Of a DNA stretch of 64,000 nucleotides, positions 56,451 to 64,000 are shown piece by piece. The notes beneath the pieces are model-generated. The model saw only the letters and a program-made list of their open reading frames with translations, did no database searches and had not been told where the DNA came from. The DNA is taken from the NCBI GenBank assembly GCA_016185615.1, contig JACPNE010000008.1, positions 40,545-104,544 on the forward strand, read 5' to 3'. The translations under genes were made by a program, and so were the position numbers. Every line of letters starts with the position of its first letter. Within the stretch, counting starts at the first letter, position 1. Source of the stretch: Candidatus Woesearchaeota archaeon. Its GTDB lineage: Archaea; Nanobdellota; Nanobdellia; SCGC-AAA011-G17; JACPNG01.

Positions 56451-58481
56451 TTATTCCATTAAAGAATTTTTAATTATATCATAAACTTTGGGGTATCTGT
56501 CTATATCTAACATTTTTACATGTAATGTCTCTAAACCTCGGCAATTTCCATCAATGAAAAAATTCTTAGCATTCTCTAATTCTGCATTTTCTGATAAAAC
56601 CACCCCATCTCCATCCTCTCCATCCATCAAGCATCCTGTTCCAATAATATTATATGTATCTATCTCTGGAGTTTCTCTTGTATTAAGCTTATTTATAAAT
56701 AAGCTGTTTGAACTCATATCTCTGCATTCAAGCTCTCCGCCTATTAATGAGCAATAATCTGCAGCATCCCCAGTTATTCCTTTATTTGGAGAACCAATCA
56801 TTATTAGTTTGTCAACATTATCAGAACCAAATAATTGTAGATATCTTCTTACAACTAATCCTCCCATGCTATGTGTTATAATATTGACTTTTGGCTTTCC
56901 AGTTTTAATTTTTATATTATCTATTATCTCTCTTAATCTTATAGAGTAAGTCTCAATATTTTCACTCTTTACTTGGACTACAACATAATTTTCCGGCTCC
57001 TTAAAAACATCAAGATAGTAACTTGCTTTAATGCTTACTGGGGCTCTTATTAAACCCCATGCTCCTGGCTTGGTGTCATCTATATTATATAATGAAATTG
57101 AGCCAGCATTTATATAACCATCATTAGCTAATCTTTTTTGTATTTTGTTGAAAGCATCCAAGCTATAATCAGCAGCCAAATCTTGGTTAATTGCATGTCC
57201 ATGAATAAATACAACAGGAAAATATAATTCATTATTTATACACTCTTCAGTAATACAGCAGCTTTCACAATTATTATAAGCACAGCACAATGGTAAAGGC
57301 TCTTCTAATTTAGCATCAATTGTTTTATTAGATAAATCTACTAATATTTTGCTTAGGTTAAATTCCTCTACATTAATAAAGCTGGAATTAAACTGATTAT
57401 TAGTTTGATTCTCAAGCTCCTTATTAAATCTATTAAAAATTATTTGTGATTCTTCTGACAAATTGTTAACGATTGGGTTTATCTCTGTTATGCTTGTTTC
57501 ATTATTGATTATTCTAGAGGCAATATTAAAATTATTTATAATATAATTCAAATCTGAAGCTTGTGTCTCATTTAATGATTGTAAATTGATATAATGATTT
57601 ATATTATTTCTTACATCAACTAAATTCTCAATAATATTGTTATAAGAGATAACTACATCTGATAAGTATAAAAATATATTAAATGATTCATCATCAGCTG
57701 CATTTGTATTGTTATTTATCTCATCAAATTCCTCTTTAGATATTTGATAATTGTTATCATTCATTACATTTTGTAAATTTATTATTTTAGACTCAGAATC
57801 TAAAATTAATTGTTTAATTTTAGTAATATTTTCTATATTCTCAATCAAAATCCTATTTTCTAATTCATCCCTCAAATTTTCCATATATTCAACTCTTGAG
57901 ACTATATCTTCTAATTTCGTTTTTGTAAGATTAAAATTTCCTAGAATATACTCTTCTATCTCTTTCTCATCTTGGCTTAAAGAGTAGTCTACAGTTACAA
58001 GAACGTCTCTTGAGGTTAATCCTTCCTCATCTGTATGGCAAAATATTGTATTTACACCCCTGCATTCAATGCTATAAAGATATAATTTCTGTCCCCTTCC
58101 AAATTTATCTATCTGTATCTCAAATTCCTCCAATAAAGGATTTGTTGGAGTTAATGTAAAATTATGATTACTTAGAATTAAACCACTGCTTATATCAATA
58201 AATTTTGATTCGCATAACGCGCTGCAAAAAGGATTTGTTGTTACACTAGATTCAAAGGTTATGTTTTCTTTTTGCCCTTTCTCCAGAAAAATATTTTCTT
58301 TGCTGGATTCAAGCTTTATTATTATATCATTTCCCAGGATAAAATTAACATATAAAAAGATCTTAGCCCCGAAAAGCATTAATAGTATTACAACTACAGC
58401 TATTATTGAGATGAATAATGTTCTATTTTCTTTTATCCATAAAAAGAATCTTTCTTTCAATCCCTTAATCTTGGATGTCAT
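56451..58481 (-). CDS. Membrane-anchored alpha/beta-hydrolase (lipase-like)
   Basis: FPVVFIHGHAINQD, VNIITHSMGGLVVRRYLQLFG; N-terminal TM and long coiled middle. Confidence 0.88.
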   Translation of the reverse strand: MTSKIKGLKERFFLWIKENRTLFISIIAVVVILLMLFGAKIFLYVNFILGNDIIIKLESSKENIFLEKGQKENITFESSVTTNPFCSALCESKFIDISSGLILSNHNFTLTPTNPLLEEFEIQIDKFGRGQKLYLYSIECRGVNTIFCHTDEEGLTSRDVLVTVDYSLSQDEKEIEEYILGNFNLTKTKLEDIVSRVEYMENLRDELENRILIENIENITKIKQLILDSESKIINLQNVMNDNNYQISKEEFDEINNNTNAADDESFNIFLYLSDVVISYNNIIENLVDVRNNINHYINLQSLNETQASDLNYIINNFNIASRIINNETSITEINPIVNNLSEESQIIFNRFNKELENQTNNQFNSSFINVEEFNLSKILVDLSNKTIDAKLEEPLPLCCAYNNCESCCITEECINNELYFPVVFIHGHAINQDLAADYSLDAFNKIQKRLANDGYINAGSISLYNIDDTKPGAWGLIRAPVSIKASYYLDVFKEPENYVVVQVKSENIETYSIRLREIIDNIKIKTGKPKVNIITHSMGGLVVRRYLQLFGSDNVDKLIMIGSPNKGITGDAADYCSLIGGELECRDMSSNSLFINKLNTRETPEIDTYNIIGTGCLMDGEDGDGVVLSENAELENAKNFFIDGNCRGLETLHVKMLDIDRYPKVYDIIKNSLME

Positions 58482-58558
58482 AAATATTTTTATAGCATTT
58501 TATATATTTAAAGTCTATCAAGAATTAAATTTATAAATAATGATTATAAAATAAAATT

Positions 58559-58960
58559 ATGAACGAGTATATTATAATAATATTATCATTAATCGGATTT
58601 TCACTGTCTTTTTATATATGGTACAATAAAGTCAACAATAAAAAATTGTCATGTATAATAGGCCAGGACTGCAATAAAGTAGTGAGAAGTAAGTATTCAA
58701 CTACATTTGGGATTGAAAATGAGATTATAGGAATGATTTATTATGCCTTATTGATAATAATCTCAATAATGATGTTAAGAAGCCCATTCTTCTCAACATT
58801 AAATGTTGTAAATCATGGTATATTGATTATAGCTGGAATCTCAGCCTTTTCCTCAGTTTATTTAACCTTTGTACAAATATTCAAATTGAAGGAGTTTTGT
58901 GAATATTGTTTGGCCGCTAATCTGATAAACTGGATAATTTTTATTATAGTTTTGTTCTAA
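58559..58960 (+). CDS. VKOR-like disulfide-forming membrane protein
   Basis: GFSLSFYIWY, CIIGQDCNKVVRSKYSTTFGI, EFCEYCLAANLINW CxxC. Confidence 0.88.
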   Translation: MNEYIIIILSLIGFSLSFYIWYNKVNNKKLSCIIGQDCNKVVRSKYSTTFGIENEIIGMIYYALLIIISIMMLRSPFFSTLNVVNHGILIIAGISAFSSVYLTFVQIFKLKEFCEYCLAANLINWIIFIIVLF

Positions 58961-58998
58961 GTAAGATTTAAAAGCCAAAAATAATGAATTATTGATAT

Positions 58999-59082
58999 GT
59001 GGGAGTGCCGGAGTGGCCAAACGGGGTAGCCTCAAGAGCTACTGGCTTAGTGCCTACGCAGGTTCGAGTCCTGTCTCCCACA
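58999..59082 (+). tRNA. tRNA-Leu(CAA)
   Basis: GTGGGAG/CTCCCAC acceptor, GTAGC-CTCAAGA-GCTAC anticodon arm, long variable arm TGGCTTAGTGCCTAC, GCAGG-TTCGAGT-CCTGT T arm. Confidence 0.95.
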
Positions 59083-59087
59083 CTAAA

Positions 59088-59606
59088 ATGTCAAAACTAG
59101 AAAGAATGATTGGTAATGTATTAATGGGATTTGGATTATTGTTTAATTCGCAGACTGCTCAAGCCATAGATAAAATTGAAACAAGGGGATTTATAGTTAT
59201 AAAGGATCTAAGAACCGAAAAATCAGATTTATATTTTGATTATATAAAAGCAAGACTGAATCATCTAAGATTTCTAAAAGTAATTGATAATAGCAAATTA
59301 GATAATGACAGTAAGATTAAGATTAAAAATACCATATTAAAAAGTTATGAAGACATTCTGGAGAAGGACCAAAAATCATCACATCTTTTGAGTGAAGTTG
59401 GGATAGTATTAATGGATTTTGATGATTATGAAAAAGCAGAAAGTTATTTAACAAATGCTTTAGAATTAAATTCCATGAATAGAGCAGCATATGAAAACTT
59501 AAAACAATTGTATCATATAACAAAACAGCCAGATAAGATAGAAGCATTAGAAGCAGGATATGGCTATAGATTTATTAAAGATGAAAAAAATATTAATAAG
59601 AAATGA
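59088..59606 (+). CDS. TPR-like repeat protein
   Basis: ATG 59088 just after tRNA; LMDFDDYEKAESYLTNALELNSMNRAAYENLKQLY. Confidence 0.7.
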   Translation: MSKLERMIGNVLMGFGLLFNSQTAQAIDKIETRGFIVIKDLRTEKSDLYFDYIKARLNHLRFLKVIDNSKLDNDSKIKIKNTILKSYEDILEKDQKSSHLLSEVGIVLMDFDDYEKAESYLTNALELNSMNRAAYENLKQLYHITKQPDKIEALEAGYGYRFIKDEKNINKK

Positions 59607-60291
59607 TAAAAAGTATTACTGGAATGAGGGAGATCTTCATACAGAATCTGGAGTAATAAAAGAAGAAGATTTGAAGAAAGCAGTAAAAACAGTAAAAGCT
59701 CACTCTGGAAAGGAATTATTCGTTGCTCCAGCTCTGTTTATAGACAAGATTGAGAAGATAAAGAGAGACCCTCAAGCAATGATGGAAAAGGACATAGCAG
59801 TAATATTGACTTATACTTCAATAGATAAAGATTCTATTGTATTGGAAGCTGGAACTGGATCTGGAAAATTAACTTCTTTTTTGGCTAGAAATGTAAAAAA
59901 AGTTTATAGTTATGAGAAAAATAACGATAATATAAACTTAGCAAGGAAAAATTTAGAATTCCTAAATATAAACAATGTAGAAATAAAAAATAAGGATATA
60001 TATGAAGGAATAGATGAAGAAGAACTTGATTTGATTGTTTTGGATTTGCCAATGCCTTGGAAAGCAGCAAAATATTGTTATGATTCATTAAAACAAGGAG
60101 CATTTCTAGTTTCTTATCTTCCAAGCATTACCCAAGTAGTTGAATTTATGGATGAGATAAGGAGATATGATTTTTTAGTAATTAAAACTGTTGAATTAAT
60201 TGAAAGAGAATGGATTGTAGAGGGACAAAGAACAAGACCGAAATCTTCTTTACAGCATACTGCCTTTTTGACTTTTGTTAGAAAGCTTTAA
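59581..60291 (+). CDS. trmI: tRNA (adenine-N1)-methyltransferase TrmI-like
   Basis: VLEAGTGSGKLTSFLAR, DLIVLDLPMPWKA, GAFLVSYLPSITQV, RTRPKSSLQHTAFLTF. Confidence 0.93.
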   Translation: MKKILIRNDKKYYWNEGDLHTESGVIKEEDLKKAVKTVKAHSGKELFVAPALFIDKIEKIKRDPQAMMEKDIAVILTYTSIDKDSIVLEAGTGSGKLTSFLARNVKKVYSYEKNNDNINLARKNLEFLNINNVEIKNKDIYEGIDEEELDLIVLDLPMPWKAAKYCYDSLKQGAFLVSYLPSITQVVEFMDEIRRYDFLVIKTVELIEREWIVEGQRTRPKSSLQHTAFLTFVRKL

Positions 60292-60307
60292 AAACTAGAA
60301 TTTTCAA

Positions 60308-60350
60308 TGTACCAGATAACAAGCTGTCTATTTCTATGTTATCCAGTACA
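60308..60350 (+). terminator. Long hairpin with symmetric CA/CA internal loop between trmI and PIN-ATPase gene
   Basis: TGTAC-CA-GATAACA-(15 nt)-TGTTATC-CA-GTACA. Confidence 0.45.
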
Positions 60351-60390
60351 ATATAGATAAAGGAATGTAATTTAAAAAACTTTCGAAAAA

Positions 60391-62190
60391 ATGGAAGATT
60401 CATACGTAACTGACACAAGTGTAATAATAGAAAAAGCTGTTTCAAAGCTTATAAAAGAAAATGAGATAAATGGAAGAATAATAATTCCAAGAGCCGTAAT
60501 AGCTGAATTGGAACATCAAGCCAATCTTGGAAAAGAGATTGGTTATTTGGGATTAGAGGAGATACAAGAATTACAAAAGCTAAAGAAAGAATCTAAGATT
60601 GAACTGGAATTCCTAGGACAAAGACCTACTCCAATACAGATAAAATACGCTAAATTGGGTGGAGAGGTTGATGCATTAATAAGGGATATAGCCTATAATG
60701 AAGGAGCCATGTTGATAACAGCAGATAGAATACAATCAGAAACAGCAAAAGCTCTTGGTTTAGAAGTAAAATTTATAGAATTAAAGATTGACTATAAAAA
60801 AATTGGATTGGAAAAGTTCTTTGATAATGAAACAATGAGTGTACATCTAAAGGAAGATTGTATTCCAAAAGCAAAGAAAGGCAAGCCAGGAGACTGGTCT
60901 TTAGTAGAGGTAGGAGACAAAAAATTAACCCAGAAAGAGATATCAGATTTAGCAAAAGAAGCAGTAGAAAAATCAAATATAGATCCTAAATCCTTTGTTG
61001 AGATATCAAGAAAAGGCTCTACAATTGTCCAATATAAAAATCTAAGAATTGTAATTACAAAACCCCCAGTTTCAGACGGCTGGGAGATAACAGTTGTAAA
61101 GCCCTTAAAACATCTTAACTTAGAGGATTATAATCTCCCTAAAGAAATTTATGAAAGGATAAAAACAAAAGCTCGAGGAATTATAATAGCTGGAGAGACT
61201 GGCTCAGGAAAAAGTACAATATCTCAAGCAATCGCTGAATCATATGCCAAAGACGGAAAGATAACAAAAACAGTTGAGTCTCCAAGAGATTTACAATTAA
61301 GTGATGAGATAACGCAATATAGCAAAAACTTCACAACCCCAGAAGAGATTCATGACATATTATTTTTATCAAGGCCAGACAATTTGATATTTGATGAGAT
61401 AAGAGATACTCCTGATTTTAAATTGTATATTGATTTGAGATTAGCTGGAAGTAATTGTCTTGGGGTATTACATGGGGCTTCCCCAATAGATGCAGTCCAG
61501 AGATTCATCTCAAGAATAGATACTGGGATGATTCCATCTGTGTTAGATACAGTAATGTTTATTGAGAAAGGTGCTGTTGCTAAAGTATTGACATTAGCAA
61601 TGGTAGTTAAAGTGCCTACTGGAATGCAGGAAGCAGATTTATCAAGACCAATAGTTGAGGTTAAAGACTTTTTAACAAACAAGTTAGAATATGAAATTTA
61701 TAGTTATGGAGAACAAACAGTAGTGGTTCCGATAGGCCCATCAAAAGAGTCTCCTGTAAAAAAATTAGCAAAGAAAAAGATTGAAGAGGAATTCAGGAGA
61801 TATTCAGATAATTTTAAAGTTGAGGTAGTCTCAGAACAGAGCGCTAATGTTTATGTTCCAGAACATGAAATAGCAAAAATAATCGGAAAGCAGGGACAGA
61901 CAATAGATGCAATTGAATCAAAGATAGGAATACATCTAGATATTAAAGAGTTAGAAGAGGAGAAATCAAAAGAAGAATCTATGAGTTATGATATAAAAGA
62001 CACAGGAAAATACATTCTCTTTTTTATAAGTGAAGAAGATAAAGAAGTTGATGTTCTTATTAATAATCAATTCTTGATAAGTGCAAAATCATCAAAAAAG
62101 GGAGAGATAAAGATCAAGAAAAAAAGTAAATTAGGGCAAGCTTTATTCAAGGCATTAAACTCAAAACAAAGAATAGAATTGAAAGGTTAA
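60391..62190 (+). CDS. PIN domain - PilT/VirB11-type ATPase - KH domain protein (PINA-like)
   Basis: YVTDTSVIIEKAV (PIN), IIIAGETGSGKSTISQAIAESYA (Walker A), IIGKQGQTIDAIESKIGIHLDI (KH). Confidence 0.95.
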   Translation: MEDSYVTDTSVIIEKAVSKLIKENEINGRIIIPRAVIAELEHQANLGKEIGYLGLEEIQELQKLKKESKIELEFLGQRPTPIQIKYAKLGGEVDALIRDIAYNEGAMLITADRIQSETAKALGLEVKFIELKIDYKKIGLEKFFDNETMSVHLKEDCIPKAKKGKPGDWSLVEVGDKKLTQKEISDLAKEAVEKSNIDPKSFVEISRKGSTIVQYKNLRIVITKPPVSDGWEITVVKPLKHLNLEDYNLPKEIYERIKTKARGIIIAGETGSGKSTISQAIAESYAKDGKITKTVESPRDLQLSDEITQYSKNFTTPEEIHDILFLSRPDNLIFDEIRDTPDFKLYIDLRLAGSNCLGVLHGASPIDAVQRFISRIDTGMIPSVLDTVMFIEKGAVAKVLTLAMVVKVPTGMQEADLSRPIVEVKDFLTNKLEYEIYSYGEQTVVVPIGPSKESPVKKLAKKKIEEEFRRYSDNFKVEVVSEQSANVYVPEHEIAKIIGKQGQTIDAIESKIGIHLDIKELEEEKSKEESMSYDIKDTGKYILFFISEEDKEVDVLINNQFLISAKSSKKGEIKIKKKSKLGQALFKALNSKQRIELKG

Positions 62191-63902
62191 TACCTAGCAG
62201 CATCTGTCTTTGGATGTTCATGACCAATATCTTTTCTTTCTTTTAAGTGTCTCATTTGTTTCTTTTTCTCTTCAATGAATTTATTCAAATTTAGTCCATG
62301 TTTATCTATTATTGTTGAGATATACCTTCCACCAAGGAAGTGGGGCATTAATACATAAGTAGCCCCCTTATTATACAAAATATTAGCTTCATCTATATCA
62401 TGTGAAACTACAATTATGATTGCTCTTTTATTCACTTTTCTTATCTTTGATATCAATAATAAGTTAGTTTCTGCATGTGGTATTGTAGAAACAGCCATTC
62501 TTATGCTACTCAAATTTAATTCATCCAAAAATTCTGAATCATCAGCATCACCATACTTACAATCAACTTTCATATTGATCAATTTTGAGATAGTATCTGG
62601 ATTAAAATCAACAACTAAAAATCTCTTTTTCAATCTTTGAAAAGTCTTGACAAAATCATATCCTATCCTATTATACCCGAATAAAATCATATCATATTTT
62701 TTGCCAATTTTCTTTTCTTTCTTTAGAGATTTTCTCTCAAATAATGATAAGTATCTAGATAAATAAGGATAAATCTTCTCAGAATAGATTATAAGATAAG
62801 TAGAGCCAGCTATAGTCACTAATCCTACAATCGTAACTAATGTCAGTATTTCTGGACTTAAATGTCCGACTTTTACACCCAAGGCTATTAATATAAGAGA
62901 AAATTCGCTTATCTGTGCTACAGTCAATCCAACTAAAAATCCAATTCTTTTGCTATAACCAAATAATCCCATTAAGATTATAACAATCAATGGATTTCCT
63001 ATAAGGATAAATAAAGAGAAGATTAAAGCAGGATAAATAAGATTGTTTATAGAGCCAAAGGCCATTTGAGAGCCTAAAAATATAAAGAATAATATCATAA
63101 AGAAATCCCTTAGTGGCTTCATCTTTGAGCTTATCTCTTGATTATATATTGAGATAGATAATGTTATTCCTGCGACTAATGCCCCAATTTCTATGGAAAA
63201 TCCTAGATATTGAAACAGCATTGCTAATCCAAATCCCCAAGCTATTGAAAACAAAAATAAATATTCCTGAGATTTAGCAAAGAAATTTGATAAATTTGGC
63301 AGTAGATATTTGCTTATGAATGTAAGTATTATGAAAACTAAAATTCCTTTTAATATTAGCCGCAAAGCTAAATAATTTGCCCCCTCACTATTTGATAAAG
63401 TTGATATTGCTATTAATATGAATATAGCAATAAAGTCCTGTACTAATAAAAACCCTATTGATATTTTTCCGTATAATGTCTCAAGATCCTTTTTATCAGA
63501 AAGAAGCTTCATAATTATAATTGTACTACTAAAAGTCAAGGCCACAGCTATGTATAAAGATTCAATCATCGAGAAACCCAATGCTACACTTATGATATAT
63601 CCAATTACAGAGGTAAATATTACTTGTCCTACACCAGTTATTAATGATATTAATCCAAATTCTTTTATTACCTTAGGAGTCAGATTTAATCCGACAATGA
63701 ATAGAAGAAGCGCTACACCAATTTGAGAGAATAATTGTATTGTGTCTGTTGATCTAGCCACATTAAGAAAATATGGACTGACAAGTAATCCAGTTATTAT
63801 ATAACCTATTATGACTGGTTGCTTTAATATTCTTATTAATCCAGTTATTAAAGCAGCTATAACTAAAATAATTCCTATTTCAAAGAACACGTTTACAGCC
63901 AC
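62187..63902 (-). CDS. Kef-type cation/proton antiporter with TrkA-N domain
   Basis: LIRILKQPVIIGYIITGLLVSPYFL; DMILFGYNRIGYDFVKTFQRLKKRFLVVDFNPDTI. Confidence 0.94.
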   Translation of the reverse strand: MAVNVFFEIGIILVIAALITGLIRILKQPVIIGYIITGLLVSPYFLNVARSTDTIQLFSQIGVALLLFIVGLNLTPKVIKEFGLISLITGVGQVIFTSVIGYIISVALGFSMIESLYIAVALTFSSTIIIMKLLSDKKDLETLYGKISIGFLLVQDFIAIFILIAISTLSNSEGANYLALRLILKGILVFIILTFISKYLLPNLSNFFAKSQEYLFLFSIAWGFGLAMLFQYLGFSIEIGALVAGITLSISIYNQEISSKMKPLRDFFMILFFIFLGSQMAFGSINNLIYPALIFSLFILIGNPLIVIILMGLFGYSKRIGFLVGLTVAQISEFSLILIALGVKVGHLSPEILTLVTIVGLVTIAGSTYLIIYSEKIYPYLSRYLSLFERKSLKKEKKIGKKYDMILFGYNRIGYDFVKTFQRLKKRFLVVDFNPDTISKLINMKVDCKYGDADDSEFLDELNLSSIRMAVSTIPHAETNLLLISKIRKVNKRAIIIVVSHDIDEANILYNKGATYVLMPHFLGGRYISTIIDKHGLNLNKFIEEKKKQMRHLKERKDIGHEHPKTDAARY

Positions 63903-64000
63903 TTTTTACCTCTTTTTATATATCTCTTATATGCAATATGTATTAATAAATTTTATCAAGATAAAGATTTTTAAATAAACTTTTATAATTAGTAATATGA

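Noticed and set aside
58992-59087. N-terminal part of track ORF 58992..59606
   Set aside because: This stretch is tRNA-Leu(CAA); the ORF reads through it. True start taken as ATG 59088.

Overview
The window is a contiguous piece of an AT-rich archaeal genome. Gene content and style fit a small-genome DPANN lineage (Pacearchaeota/Woesearchaeota-like); this is inference, since no 16S rRNA is present. Core genes include MsrB (truncated at the left edge), S6e, aIF5B, L7Ae-S28e-L24e, NDK, GrpE/DnaK, Mre11-Rad50-Sua5, RNase J, GluRS, DnaG, TrmI, a PIN-ATPase-KH protein and a Kef-type antiporter. Three RNA genes are recognisable: an intron-containing tRNA (probably Tyr-GTA, minus strand), tRNA-Leu(CAA), and an SRP 7S RNA on the minus strand. 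The last two are hidden under, or missed by, the ORF track. Six small genes absent from the track are recoverable by eye: L24e, a 26-aa Lys/Arg peptide, an RHH-like regulator, two small antitoxin-like ORFs, and edge-truncated MsrB. About 20.4-29.6 kb is an accessory segment with two Cas4/RecB-like nucleases, a DNA methyltransferase with an RHH-like protein and a start-codon palindrome, three toxin-antitoxin loci (one tail-to-tail) and RadC. About 44.8-53.2 kb is a block of poorly described proteins including three tandem paralogs and a protein with a convincing bacterial sigma-70 region 4. Strongest leads: the sigma-4-like protein; three unassigned structured RNA candidates (21141, 39072, 53353); a stem-loop ending next to the grpE start codon in a heat-shock operon interrupted by a free-standing LAGLIDADG gene; and the convergent TA pair. 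No CRISPR array or transposase/IS element was recognised.
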